Origin: DATBAX01 sp963723765 | GTDB lineage: Bacteria > Acidobacteriota > Terriglobia > Terriglobales > Acidobacteriaceae | Assembly: GCA_963723765.1 (NCBI GenBank) | Contig: CAVRSD010000010.1 | Span: 203,347 to 267,346, forward strand | DNA: 64,000 nt | Reading direction: 5' to 3' | In this document: in pieces, positions 8,370 to 18,357 of the stretch | Layout: every line of letters begins with the position of its first letter | Position numbering within the stretch: the first letter of the stretch is position 1 | Made by a program: the position numbers and the translations under genes | Notes under the pieces: generated by a model | What the model was told of the DNA's origin: nothing | The model's database searches: none | The model's input: the letters and a program-made list of their open reading frames with translations, nothing else

Positions 8370-10325
8370 ATGGCAACTACAGTCTCAGCATCACGTTCGT
8401 CGAACGAAGCAGAACGGCAGCAGTTGTTGTTTGCGTGGAATAATACGCGGACCGACTATCCCCGGAACCTTTGTATTCACGAAATCTTCGAAAAGCTGGC
8501 TGAGCAGCATCCGGACGCCATCGCTCTCAAATTCCTCGACCAGCAGATGACCTATCGCCAACTCAACGCCAGGGCGAATCAGTTGGCACATCGCTTACGA
8601 GAGTTGGGCGTGGGACCGGAAGTGATGGTTGGCACGCTCCTGGAGCGATCCCTTGAATTGGTGGTTGGGCTGTTGGGAATCCTGAAAGCCGGGGGTACTT
8701 TTGTTCCGCTAGATGCGAATTATCCTGCGGAACGGCTGGCATTCATGGCGGCCGATACGAAGGCGCCAGTCATGCTGGTGCAATCCTTGGTCGTCCAGAA
8801 GATGGAAGGCAAGAGTTGGATGACATCGGCGATCGTGCCGCTCGATGGAGAAACTCCTGAGATTGACCAGCAGAGTAACGAGAACCCGACCAATCTGACC
8901 AACGCGGAAAATCTGGCATACGTGATGTACACCTCAGGCTCGACTGGTCAACCGAAAGGTGTAATGGTCACCCACCGCGCCGTGGTCCGGCTGGTCAAGA
9001 ATACCAATTATGTGGAACTGAATGAGCGCGAGACTTTCCTTCAGTTCTCGCCCATTTCTTTTGACGCGTCCACGCTTGAACTTTGGGGGCCGCTTTTGAA
9101 TGGTGGTTGCCTCGCCATCATGCCTGCTGATGTGCAGGCGCTATCCGAAATTGGTGCGGCCATTCGCCAGCATGGCGTGACCAGCATGTGGCTGACCGCA
9201 GGTTTGTTCAATGTGATGGTGGAACAGCGGTTGGAAGACTTGCAGCCTTTGCGCCAGTTGCTGGTGGGCGGGGACGCGTTGTCGCCAGTACATATGCGCA
9301 AGGCCATCGAGGGTTTGCCGGGATGCAAACTCATTAATGGTTACGGCCCCACCGAGGGCACAACGTTTACCTGTTGCCATACGATTTCGCCTGAAGACGC
9401 GCAAGGAACCTCAATTCCCATCGGGCGGCCAATCGCCAACACCCAAGTCTATTTGCTGGATTCAGAAAATGAGCTGGTGCCGGTTGGGAGCGAAGGCGAG
9501 TTGTGCATCGCTGGTGATGGATTGGCCAAGGGTTATCTGAACCAGTCTGCGCTCACGGCGGAAAAGTTCGTTTCCCATCCCTTTAGCGAGGAAACGGACG
9601 CGCGTATTTACAAGACTGGCGACCTGGCCCGCTATCGCGCAGATGGAACTATTGAATTCCTGGGCCGCCTCGACAGTCAGGTCAAAATCAGCGGATACCG
9701 GATTGAGCTGGGCGAGATTGAAATGGTGATGATGCATCACCCTAACGTGAAGTCAGGTGTTGTCCTCGCTAGGCAGGACACGCCGGGAGAAAAGAAGCTG
9801 GCTGCTTATATCGTGGCCCAGCCACAAGGGTGTTCGGTACACGAGTTGCGCGCTTTTTTGCAGGAGAAGTTGCCAGCCTACATGCTTCCTTCCGCTTTTG
9901 TGCTCATGGAGTCGTTGCCACTTTCGCCCAATGGCAAAGTGGACCGCGCGGTCCTGCCGGCGCCCTCCGCTGTGCAGAGCACACCGGCGGATGCTCCGGT
10001 TTCACCACAAACCGAAATCGAGCAGATGATTGCTACCGTCTGGCAGCGTGTATTGGGACTTAAGCAAGTGAGCGTGGAAGACAATTTTTTCGATGTGGGC
10101 GGCGATTCTCTGCAACTACTCGAAGCCCACGCCGAACTGCAAAGAATGTTAAGCCCCGATCTTGCCATTACAGACTTGTTTGAATATCCCACCGTTCGTG
10201 CCCTGGCCAGGCATATCGGTGGTGCTCAAAGTTCTTCGGGCATCAGCGAAGCGCAGGAGCGGGCGCGTAAACAGCAGCAAGCATGGACACGGCAAAAGCA
10301 ATCTCGAGTGAGTCAGATTTCATGA
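8370..10325 (+). CDS. NRPS loading module, A-PCP
   Basis: Activates an amino acid as adenylate and loads it on its own carrier domain; there is no condensation domain, so it starts the chain. The adenylation domain spans about residues 25-530: core motifs YVMYTSGSTGQPKGV, NGYGPTEGTT, YKTGDLARYRADG, SGYRIELGEIE and NGKVDR. The PCP domain (about 550-625) carries the phosphopantetheine serine S580 in DVGGDSLQ. By-eye pocket residues (GrsA numbering) are D-A-L-W-L-G-G-T-F-K: Asp235 and Lys517 are kept, so an alpha-amino acid is expected, with a largely hydrophobic pocket, but I cannot assign it. The preceding beta-hydroxylase probably acts on the residue bound here. Its stop overlaps the next gene's start (ATGA at 10322), indicating coupled translation. 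Confidence 0.92.
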   Translation: MATTVSASRSSNEAERQQLLFAWNNTRTDYPRNLCIHEIFEKLAEQHPDAIALKFLDQQMTYRQLNARANQLAHRLRELGVGPEVMVGTLLERSLELVVGLLGILKAGGTFVPLDANYPAERLAFMAADTKAPVMLVQSLVVQKMEGKSWMTSAIVPLDGETPEIDQQSNENPTNLTNAENLAYVMYTSGSTGQPKGVMVTHRAVVRLVKNTNYVELNERETFLQFSPISFDASTLELWGPLLNGGCLAIMPADVQALSEIGAAIRQHGVTSMWLTAGLFNVMVEQRLEDLQPLRQLLVGGDALSPVHMRKAIEGLPGCKLINGYGPTEGTTFTCCHTISPEDAQGTSIPIGRPIANTQVYLLDSENELVPVGSEGELCIAGDGLAKGYLNQSALTAEKFVSHPFSEETDARIYKTGDLARYRADGTIEFLGRLDSQVKISGYRIELGEIEMVMMHHPNVKSGVVLARQDTPGEKKLAAYIVAQPQGCSVHELRAFLQEKLPAYMLPSAFVLMESLPLSPNGKVDRAVLPAPSAVQSTPADAPVSPQTEIEQMIATVWQRVLGLKQVSVEDNFFDVGGDSLQLLEAHAELQRMLSPDLAITDLFEYPTVRALARHIGGAQSSSGISEAQERARKQQQAWTRQKQSRVSQIS

Positions 10326-13117
10326 GCCAGACCGAGAATGGAAACAATTTGACTGGAATCGCCATCGTGGGTATGGCAGGGCGATTCCCCGGTGCCAGGG
10401 ATGTCCAGGAGTTCTGGAAGAACCTTGCCAATGGCGTGGAGTCGATTTCTGCACTGAAAGAAGAGGAACTCGAAATCGGCGATGCGGCGCTGTGGAGCCA
10501 ACCCAATTTTGTCAAGGCTCGCGCGGTTCTCGATGATGCCGACATGTTCGACGCAAATTTCTGGGGAATGTATCCCAAAGAAGCCGAGATCACCGATCCG
10601 CAGCACCGCGTATTCATGGAATGCGCGTGGAATGCCCTGGAAGACGCGGGCTACGACCCGCAAGCTTACAAAGGTGCGGTGGGGCTGTTCGCCGGCTGCA
10701 GCATGAATACATATTTCCTGCGAAATTTATGCAGTGACCGCGATTTTGTGGAAGAGTTTACACGGACTTATCAGGTTGGGTCTTATCCGGCGCTGGTCGG
10801 CAACCATATTGATTTCCTGGCTACAAAAATTGCTTATCGTCTGAATTTGCGGGGACCCGCCTATACCGTGCAATGCGGCTGCTCGACTTCTCTGGTTGCG
10901 GTATGCCAGGCGTGCCAGAGCTTGCTTAGCTATCAGTCGGACATGGCGCTGGCCGGCGGGGTTTCGATTAGCTTCCCACAAAAACGCGGCTATCTCTATC
11001 AACCGGACGGCATGGTGTCGCCCGATGGGCATTGCCGTACTTTTGACATTCAATCGCAAGGAACAGTTTTTGGAAGCGGCGCCGCCGTCGTGCTGTTGAA
11101 ACGGCTGGACGATGCGATTGCTGATGGTGATTACGTCCACGCAGTCATCAAGGGATTTGCTCTCAATAACGATGGCTCCGCCAAGGTAGGCTTTGCTGCG
11201 CCGAGCGTTGAAGGGCAAGCTGAAGTCATTGCGATGGCTCAAGCGTCGGCTGGAGTCTCCCCGGAGTCGATCAGCTATATCGAGTGTCATGGCACGGGCA
11301 CGCCGCTGGGCGACCCGATTGAAGTTGCCGCCGCGACCAAAGCATTTCGTGCAAGTACCAAAGCCAAAGGCTTTTGCGCCATTGGCACGGCAAAAACAAA
11401 CGTCGGACATCTGGATATTGCGGCGGGAGCCACTGGGCTGATTAAGACGGTGCTGTCCATGAAGAACGGGCAACTGCCGGCAACTTTGCACTTCCAGCAG
11501 GCGAATCCCAAACTTGCTCTTGAAGAAAGCCCGTTTTTTGTGAATGCGAAACTCACGGAGTGGAAACGGAACGGGGGACCTCTCCGGGCTGGAGTAAGTG
11601 CCTTCGGAGTGGGAGGCACTAACGCTCACGTAATCGTGGAGGAATCGCCATCGGTTCCCAGGAGCCAATCTCGACGCGAGTCCCAGTTACTTGTTCTTTC
11701 CGCAAAGACATCTACCGCGCTGCAAAAGGCCAGTACTAATCTGGCGGAGCACTTAAAGAGCAACAGCAATCTGAGTCTGGCAGATATTGCCTACACCTTG
11801 CAGATAGGTCGCCGGGCATTTGAGCATCGCCGCTTTATTGTGGCTAGCAGCCATAACGGCGCTATTCAGGCCCTGGAAGCTTCCGACAGCAAACGCAGCG
11901 GAGTTACCAAACAAGCCCGTCCCTCCGTGGTGTTTATGTTCCCCGGACAAGGTGCGCAATATCACCAGATGGGCAGCCAGTTGTACGAGTCTGAGCCGGA
12001 GTATCGCAAGTGGGCGGACGAATGCGCCGATATTTTAAAGCCGCTGCTGCCACAGGATCTGCGCAAAGTTCTTTACGCGAACGCGGGTAATGCGGATGTA
12101 CAGAAATTCCTGACCTCTACGGTGTTTGCTCAGCCCGCGATCTTTACTACGGAATTTGCGCTGGCCAAGTTGTGGATGAGTTGGGGTATTCAACCGGATG
12201 CCATGATCGGTCACAGCGTGGGTGAATTTGTGGCTGCCTGTCTAGGTGGCGTATTTTCTCTGAAAGATGCTCTGCATCTGGTCGCGACTCGCGGATGCAT
12301 GATGCAGGATTTACCGAAAGGATCGATGTTGGCGGTGCGGTTACCGGAAATGGAGACACGCGCTCTCCTGAATCCACAAGTATCTATTGCCGCGATCAAC
12401 AGTCCCGGTCTTTGTGTGGTCTCCGGTCCGATCCCGGAAATTGAGAAATTAGAGAAGACACTGACAGAGCGGAATGTAATGTCCCGCCGCCTGCACACTT
12501 CTCATGCTTTCCACTCACCCATGATGGACCCGGTGGTCGTGCCTTTCACTGAGGTAGTTAAGAAGATCAAGCTCAAGCCGACTGCAATTCCTTACGTTTC
12601 TGGAGTCAGTGGCCAATGGGTAACGACTGAGCAAACCCTGGATCCGCGCTACTGGGCCACGCATTTACGCGAGCCGGTGCGATTTGCGGATGGTTTAACC
12701 AGCCTTGGGACCTTGCAGAACTCGGTGCTGCTGGAAGTGGGGCCAGGGAACACTCTGAATACGCTGGCATTCAGCACCCCGCGAAGAAGCCCGACCAAGT
12801 TGTGCTCCCGTCGTTACCCGATTCCGCGCGCACCATCAATGATATTGATAGCGTCCTCAATACACTCGGCCGTTTATGGATCGCTGGTGTGCAGCCCGAT
12901 TGGGGCGCCTTCCACAAGAACGAACGGTTACATCGTGTCCCGCTTCCGACTTATCCATTTGAACGGAAACGCTATTGGGTGGAACCGAAAGTCGCAGCGA
13001 TATCCACAGTTCCTCCCAATTCACAATCCGATTTTGCAGCTCCGCAAGTACAGCCCGCTCCCCCCGCGGATGTCATTACAAGTGCAAGCCAACCCAATGA
13101 AGGAAATCAACTCATGA
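10322..13117 (+). CDS. Hybrid PKS-NRPS megasynthase, N-terminal part: KS-AT (frame broken near 12768)
   Basis: Extends the loaded aminoacyl chain by one C2 unit. ATG 10322 (ATGA overlap with the A-PCP gene) is preferred to an ATG at 10283. The ketosynthase domain covers about 10-435: active Cys187 in VQCGCSTSLVAV, HGTGTPLGDP and NVGHLDIAAG histidines. The acyltransferase domain covers about 535-825: MFPGQGAQYHQMG, Ser632 in GHSVGE, and HAFH in place of YASH, which predicts malonyl-CoA. True coding ends at about 12768. Beyond it this frame is nonsense until 13117, while the frame shifted by -1 resumes the expected post-AT linker (QHPAKKPDQVVLPSLPDS). One base is missing around 12766-12771; the intact protein would be about 2,680 aa, continuing into the next entry. 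Confidence 0.9.
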   Translation: MSQTENGNNLTGIAIVGMAGRFPGARDVQEFWKNLANGVESISALKEEELEIGDAALWSQPNFVKARAVLDDADMFDANFWGMYPKEAEITDPQHRVFMECAWNALEDAGYDPQAYKGAVGLFAGCSMNTYFLRNLCSDRDFVEEFTRTYQVGSYPALVGNHIDFLATKIAYRLNLRGPAYTVQCGCSTSLVAVCQACQSLLSYQSDMALAGGVSISFPQKRGYLYQPDGMVSPDGHCRTFDIQSQGTVFGSGAAVVLLKRLDDAIADGDYVHAVIKGFALNNDGSAKVGFAAPSVEGQAEVIAMAQASAGVSPESISYIECHGTGTPLGDPIEVAAATKAFRASTKAKGFCAIGTAKTNVGHLDIAAGATGLIKTVLSMKNGQLPATLHFQQANPKLALEESPFFVNAKLTEWKRNGGPLRAGVSAFGVGGTNAHVIVEESPSVPRSQSRRESQLLVLSAKTSTALQKASTNLAEHLKSNSNLSLADIAYTLQIGRRAFEHRRFIVASSHNGAIQALEASDSKRSGVTKQARPSVVFMFPGQGAQYHQMGSQLYESEPEYRKWADECADILKPLLPQDLRKVLYANAGNADVQKFLTSTVFAQPAIFTTEFALAKLWMSWGIQPDAMIGHSVGEFVAACLGGVFSLKDALHLVATRGCMMQDLPKGSMLAVRLPEMETRALLNPQVSIAAINSPGLCVVSGPIPEIEKLEKTLTERNVMSRRLHTSHAFHSPMMDPVVVPFTEVVKKIKLKPTAIPYVSGVSGQWVTTEQTLDPRYWATHLREPVRFADGLTSLGTLQNSVLLEVGPGNTLNTLAFSTPRRSPTKLCSRRYPIPRAPSMILIASSIHSAVYGSLVCSPIGAPSTRTNGYIVSRFRLIHLNGNAIGWNRKSQRYPQFLPIHNPILQLRKYSPLPPRMSLQVQANPMKEINS

Positions 13118-16100
13118 GCGAGTCTATAGCAGGGGTGAGTTCGGCTGTATCCAGGCAGGAAACAATTCAACAGACCTTATTGTCGATGTTCCAGGAGCTT
13201 TCCGGGATCAGTGCCTCGGATATGGACCCGAGCGCCAGTTTTACTGAGCTGGGCTTCGATTCCTTGTTTCTGACCCAGGCGACGCAGGAATTACAGACTA
13301 AGTTTGGCATGAAGATCACGTTCCGCCAATTGCTCGATCAGGAATCTAGTGTCGGCGCGCTTGCTCGGTATATCGATAGCAGGCTGCCCGCCGAGGTGGC
13401 TACGCCTCCGGTATCAGTACAAATTAAGCAAGTTTCCGCAGCCAGCATTCAGCCTTCGGCACCCGCAATAAACGCTGGAACCGCTGCGTCCTCCAGTGCA
13501 GTCGAAGCCATGATGAAGGAACAGATCCGGGCCATGTCAGAGTTAATGAACCGGCAACTTGAGGTCCTTCGCGGCTCTGGCGCAACATCCGTAACTCCGG
13601 CGATCAGAGCCGGCATTGTGGTGCCAGCGCAATCACCGACCGCTATTGCGGCTGAACCGAAAGCTGTCCAACCAGCCGCTGCAGTCAAAGAAGAACCCAA
13701 AGCTTTTGGTCCTTATAAACCACCCACCAAGGGAATTTCAGGTGGCCTGACGCCGGCACAGGAAAAACACATCGCCAGGCTCATCGATCTCTATACCAGG
13801 AAGACTGCGGAATCCAAACGTCTTACCCAGAAATATCGCCGTGTGATGGCCGATCCGCGGGTAGTTTCTGGCTTCCGGGCGCAGTGGAAGGAAATGGTCT
13901 ATCCCATTGTGACCAATCGTTCGGAAGGATCGAAACTCTTCGACGTTGACGGGAACGAATACATCGACATTCTGAATGGTTATGGCCCAACCGTCTTCGG
14001 ACACAAACCCAAGTTCGTAACCGATGCCGTGCATCGGCAACTGGATCTGGGCTTTGAAATTGGGCCCATGTCGCCGCTGGCGGGACAAGTGGCGGAGTTG
14101 ATTTCCGAATTCACCGGCATGGAGCGGGTGGCATTTACCAATACCGGCTCGGAAGCCGTTCTCTGCGCAATTCGCGTGGCCCGCACCGCAACCGGACGCA
14201 ACAAGATTGTAATGTTTACAGGGGACTACCACGGCATGTTTGATGAAGTGCTGATCCGTGGCGTCAAACGTCCCGGCCAGCCGCCTCGCTCGATTCCGAT
14301 CGCGCCGGGAATTCCTTCCCAGGCAGCAGAAAATATCGTGGTCCTCGACTACGGTACTCCGGAATCGCTGGAATATATCCGGGCACACTGCAGCGAGTTC
14401 GCTGCCGTCATGGTGGAACCGGTGCAGAGCCGTCATCCTAACCTTCAGCCCCGCGAATTCCTACATGAGCTGCGAAAGATCACGGCTGAATCCGGCACGG
14501 CTTTTATCTTTGACGAAGTGGTGACCGGGTTCCGTACCCATCCCGGCGGCGCACAGGCAATTTTCGGTATTCGCGCAGACATGGCTACCTACGGCAAGAT
14601 TATCGGCGGCGGTCTCCCGATCGGCATTCTGACCGGCAAATCGCAATTCATGGACACGCTTGATGGCGGCATGTGGCAATACGGCGACGATTCATTCCCC
14701 GAAGTCGGCGTTACCTTCTTTGCCGGAACCTTCGTCCGCCATCCGTTGGCGTTGGCTTCAACCTATTCCGTCCTTCAACATCTGAAGGAACAAGGCCCCC
14801 AGTTGCAGGAGCGGCTGAACGAAAAGACCGGCAGAATGGTGGCCCGCATCAATGCTTACCTGCAAGAGCGGCGAGTCCCGATCAAAATCGAGAACTTCTG
14901 CAGCATCTTCTTTTTTGCTTTCCCTGCTGATATGCGCTTCGGCAGCCTCTTCTACTATCACATGCGGGAGAAGGGAATCCATGTCCAGGAAGGCTTCCCC
15001 TGCTTCCTCACGACAGCCCACACCGAAGCCGACATCGAACGGATTGTGACCGCCTTCAAAGACACTATTGCCGAGATGCAAGCCGACGCCATGCTGCCAG
15101 GAGCGGCAGAATTGCCAAAATCAGGTTCAACGCAATCGGCTCTGGTTCACCCTCCTGGAAAGGTTGTGGAAGCCCCGGTCACCGAGGCGCAAAGAGAAAT
15201 CTGGCTTTCTGATCAGATCGGCTCCGATGCCTCGTGTTCCTACAACGAATCGTTTTCCCTGATTTTGAAAGGGCAACTCAACGCAGGCGTACTAAGAGAG
15301 TCCATCCTCGAGATTCTTAATCGTCACGAGGCTCTCCGCGCTACGTTTAGCGAAGACGGCGAACACATCAAAGTTGCGCCACTCCTCTCCATTGAGATTC
15401 CGCTGATCGATCTTTCCAGCTTTTCCCCTGCTGAACGGGATAAAAAGCGTGCGGACCTCCTGGCTGAAGATGCTCGCACACCGTTCGATCTGACGCAGGG
15501 ACCGTTGGTCCGGGTCAAGATCCTGCGCCTCGAACCATCCTCACACGTAGCTGTATTCACCAGCCACCACATTGTGTGTGACGGATGGTCCACCAACGTC
15601 ATTCTCGACGAGCTCACCCAGTTGTACTCGGCGAAAGTAGAAGGTAGGCAGAGCAACCTTCTTCCACCCAAATCTTTCCTGGAATATGCGCGAGAACAAA
15701 AACAGCAGCAAAGTTCTCCTGAAATTAAGAAAGTCGAAGAATACTGGCTCAGGCAATTTGAGAGACCTGCTCCCGTACTTGAATTGCCGACAGACCGCCC
15801 CCGGCCTGCAATGAAGAGCTTTGAAGGCGCTACGTATCGCGCCACAATTCCAGCCGACTTCTATCGCAACATCAAGAAAACGGGGGCCAAGAACGGATGC
15901 ACATTGTTTGTTACTTTGCTGGCAGCTTATGAACTGTTGATGTGCCGGCTAGCCAACCAGGACGACGTAGTAGTCGGAATTCCAGCCGCCGCGCAGGCTC
16001 TGTTGGAAGGCAACTCGCTGGTTGGCCACTGCGTGAATTTCCTGGCCTTGCGCGCCCATATCAATAAAGACCTCTCATTCGTCGATTTCGCCAAGCAAGT

Positions 16101-18357
16101 CAAGCGCAGCGTTCTGGATGCCTACGATCATCAAAACTACACCTACGGCACGTTGGTGCGGAAGCTGGGTATTCCGCGCGATCCGAGCCGCCTCCCGCTG
16201 ATCGAGGTGCAGTTTAATCTCGAAAAGATCGGATCCACCATCCATTTCCCCGGATTGCAGGCCGATGTGGATCCCAATCCCAAGGCCTACGTTAACTTTG
16301 ATCTGTTCCTGAATGTTGTGGAGAGCGAACATGGACTGAGCCTGGATTGTGACTACAATTCCGAGCTGTTCGACAAAGCCACCATTGTCCGCTGGATCAC
16401 GCACTACCAGACGCTGCTCCAGGAATTTGTAGCCGATGCCTCCCGCAGCGTAATGCGAGTGCCGCTCCTGACCGCTGCTGAACAAAATCTGCTTGTTCGC
16501 GATTGGAATGCCACCCAGGCAGACTATTCCGTCACACAAAAAGTCCATGAACTGTTCGAAGAACAGGTAGCACGCACACCCGATAATGTTGCTCTGGTGT
16601 TCGACGGCAAGCAGTTGACTTACGGTGAACTGGACCAGCGCGCGAATCAGCTGGCACACTATTTGCAGGCTTTCGGCGCAGGGCCGGATAAAAAAGTCGG
16701 TCTGTTCGTCGAGCGTTCTCTGGAAATGCTGGTCGGGTTGTTGGGAATCCTCAAGTCCGGTTCCTGCTATGTACCGCTTGATCCGACCCATCCGAAATCA
16801 CGAATTGAGCACATCCTAAGCCACGCAGGAAGCCCGATTGTCGTAACCCAAAAGAGCCTTGCGACTGGATTGACCAGCTCGGCAAAACTGGTTTGTCTGG
16901 ATTCAGACTGGGCGAAGATTGAGTCTCAACCGGCTATCAAGCCAACTGAAAAGTCGTCTTCCAGCAATATCTCGTATGTGCTGTTTACTTCCGGTTCCAC
17001 GGGAATACCCAAGGGGGTGGAAGTTAGCCACCGCTCTCTGGTCAATTTGATTGGCTCTGCGCGGAAGAAGCCGGGCATGCGAGCGGAAGACACCGTTCTG
17101 TCTGTCACGACAATTTCCTTCGACGTAGCGACCGGCGAATTGCTGGTTCCTCTGTGTTCGGGCGCGCGCGTAGTGATTGCCAACGCAGACATGGTCACCG
17201 ATGGCTCCCTACTGAAGTCAGCTATGGAGAAATACAAAGTTACCTCCATCACAGCCACTCCGGGAACGTTCCGCCTGTTGGGAGAAGCGGGATGGAAAAG
17301 CCATCATGGCCTGACGATTTGGTGCACTGGTGAAGCTTTGCCTCGCGAACTGGCGAACACGCTAGCAGACGGTGGTGCCGATTTGTGGGACATGTATGGT
17401 CCCACGGAAACCACGATCTGGTCGGTCGGCGGTCCAGTCAAGTCCGGGACGGGACCAGTTCCGATCGGGCGTCCAGTGGACAACACCCAGCTCTATGTGG
17501 TCGATGAATTTGCTGCTCCGGTGCCCATTGGAGTGGCGGGAGAACTTTGGATTGGCGGCGATGGCGTGGCTCGCGGCTATCTGAACGATCCCCAGCTCAC
17601 CGGCGAAAAGTTTATTGCTGACCCATTCCGTGGCGGAGATGCACGGGTTTATCGGACGGGCGATCTGGTCCGCTACCGCACCGATGGCACGCTCGAATTC
17701 ATGGGCCGCATCGACCGCCAGGTTAAGGTACGTGGATTCCGCATTGAGCTCGGAGAAATTGAATCGGTACTGAATGGCGCCCCCGGTATCCACGAGTCCT
17801 CGGTCATTGTGCGCGAGGATGCACCGGGAGACCGTCGCTTGGTGGGATATTACGTTCCGGCTGGCAATCTGGCACCTTCCACGGCTGACTTGAAAACATA
17901 TCTGGGTCAAATCCTGCCGGATTACATGGTTCCCGTCGCCTTTGTAAAGCTGGATGCGCTTCCGCGTACTCCAAATGGAAAACTGGACAAGCGGGCTCTG
18001 CCGGCGCCGGATTTCTCAGCTGCAAAAGCCGCTGTCGAAGTTGCCGCGCCGCGAAATCCGGAAGAACAGAAAATGACGGAAATCTGGGCCGAAGTTCTTC
18101 GCCTGAAGACGGTGGGGATTGACGACAACCTCTTCGAGCTGGGCGCAGACTCACTGCATGTTTTCCAGATCGTAGCCCGGGCAAACAAAGCGGGAATGAA
18201 AATCACTCCCAAGAATGTTCTGCAGCTGCGCACGGTGCGGGCAATCATGAAGGAAGTAAAACCCGCAAATGGCAATGGCGCCGAAGCCACCACCCCCAGC
18301 TCTCCTTCGATCGCCCCAGTTTCACGCGACAAGTATCGCCTCACCAAGAAGTCGTGA
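12802..18357 (+). CDS. Hybrid PKS-NRPS megasynthase, C-terminal part: ACP-aminotransferase-C-A-PCP
   Basis: Continuation of the KS-AT polypeptide after the indel near 12768; the listed ATG is only the first one in this frame. Numbered from it: post-AT linker (VPLPTYPFERKRYWVEP), ACP with Ser154 in LGFDSL, PLP class III aminotransferase about 310-745 with Lys599 in TYGKIIGGG, condensation domain about 785-1225 with HHIVCDG at 922, adenylation domain about 1250-1730 (FTSGSTGIPKGV, YGPTETTIW, YRTGDLVRYR, NGKLDK), and PCP with Ser1784 in LGADSLH. The order ACP-AMT-C-A-PCP is that of mycosubtilin MycA and microcystin McyE, where the AMT turns a beta-ketoacyl-ACP into a beta-amine. Pocket residues read D-V-G-T-W-T-M-I-W-K, with no match I recognise. 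The stop overlaps the next start. Confidence 0.92.
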   Translation: MLPSLPDSARTINDIDSVLNTLGRLWIAGVQPDWGAFHKNERLHRVPLPTYPFERKRYWVEPKVAAISTVPPNSQSDFAAPQVQPAPPADVITSASQPNEGNQLMSESIAGVSSAVSRQETIQQTLLSMFQELSGISASDMDPSASFTELGFDSLFLTQATQELQTKFGMKITFRQLLDQESSVGALARYIDSRLPAEVATPPVSVQIKQVSAASIQPSAPAINAGTAASSSAVEAMMKEQIRAMSELMNRQLEVLRGSGATSVTPAIRAGIVVPAQSPTAIAAEPKAVQPAAAVKEEPKAFGPYKPPTKGISGGLTPAQEKHIARLIDLYTRKTAESKRLTQKYRRVMADPRVVSGFRAQWKEMVYPIVTNRSEGSKLFDVDGNEYIDILNGYGPTVFGHKPKFVTDAVHRQLDLGFEIGPMSPLAGQVAELISEFTGMERVAFTNTGSEAVLCAIRVARTATGRNKIVMFTGDYHGMFDEVLIRGVKRPGQPPRSIPIAPGIPSQAAENIVVLDYGTPESLEYIRAHCSEFAAVMVEPVQSRHPNLQPREFLHELRKITAESGTAFIFDEVVTGFRTHPGGAQAIFGIRADMATYGKIIGGGLPIGILTGKSQFMDTLDGGMWQYGDDSFPEVGVTFFAGTFVRHPLALASTYSVLQHLKEQGPQLQERLNEKTGRMVARINAYLQERRVPIKIENFCSIFFFAFPADMRFGSLFYYHMREKGIHVQEGFPCFLTTAHTEADIERIVTAFKDTIAEMQADAMLPGAAELPKSGSTQSALVHPPGKVVEAPVTEAQREIWLSDQIGSDASCSYNESFSLILKGQLNAGVLRESILEILNRHEALRATFSEDGEHIKVAPLLSIEIPLIDLSSFSPAERDKKRADLLAEDARTPFDLTQGPLVRVKILRLEPSSHVAVFTSHHIVCDGWSTNVILDELTQLYSAKVEGRQSNLLPPKSFLEYAREQKQQQSSPEIKKVEEYWLRQFERPAPVLELPTDRPRPAMKSFEGATYRATIPADFYRNIKKTGAKNGCTLFVTLLAAYELLMCRLANQDDVVVGIPAAAQALLEGNSLVGHCVNFLALRAHINKDLSFVDFAKQVKRSVLDAYDHQNYTYGTLVRKLGIPRDPSRLPLIEVQFNLEKIGSTIHFPGLQADVDPNPKAYVNFDLFLNVVESEHGLSLDCDYNSELFDKATIVRWITHYQTLLQEFVADASRSVMRVPLLTAAEQNLLVRDWNATQADYSVTQKVHELFEEQVARTPDNVALVFDGKQLTYGELDQRANQLAHYLQAFGAGPDKKVGLFVERSLEMLVGLLGILKSGSCYVPLDPTHPKSRIEHILSHAGSPIVVTQKSLATGLTSSAKLVCLDSDWAKIESQPAIKPTEKSSSSNISYVLFTSGSTGIPKGVEVSHRSLVNLIGSARKKPGMRAEDTVLSVTTISFDVATGELLVPLCSGARVVIANADMVTDGSLLKSAMEKYKVTSITATPGTFRLLGEAGWKSHHGLTIWCTGEALPRELANTLADGGADLWDMYGPTETTIWSVGGPVKSGTGPVPIGRPVDNTQLYVVDEFAAPVPIGVAGELWIGGDGVARGYLNDPQLTGEKFIADPFRGGDARVYRTGDLVRYRTDGTLEFMGRIDRQVKVRGFRIELGEIESVLNGAPGIHESSVIVREDAPGDRRLVGYYVPAGNLAPSTADLKTYLGQILPDYMVPVAFVKLDALPRTPNGKLDKRALPAPDFSAAKAAVEVAAPRNPEEQKMTEIWAEVLRLKTVGIDDNLFELGADSLHVFQIVARANKAGMKITPKNVLQLRTVRAIMKEVKPANGNGAEATTPSSPSIAPVSRDKYRLTKKS

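Noticed and set aside
10283..10322. Upstream ATG 10283 as the start of the KS-AT gene
   Set aside because: It would overlap the A-PCP gene by 43 bp; ATG 10322 gives the usual short KS leader and an ATGA junction like the other genes of the operon.
12750..12790. Programmed -1 ribosomal frameshift in the megasynthase
   Set aside because: No X-XXY-YYZ slippery site or downstream structure is evident, and three other genes in the window show similar single-base breaks.
12802..13117. Overlap of two long open frames as two separate genes
   Set aside because: The overlap is a frameshift artefact: the first frame is nonsense after about 12768, and the second frame carries the expected linker upstream of its first ATG.
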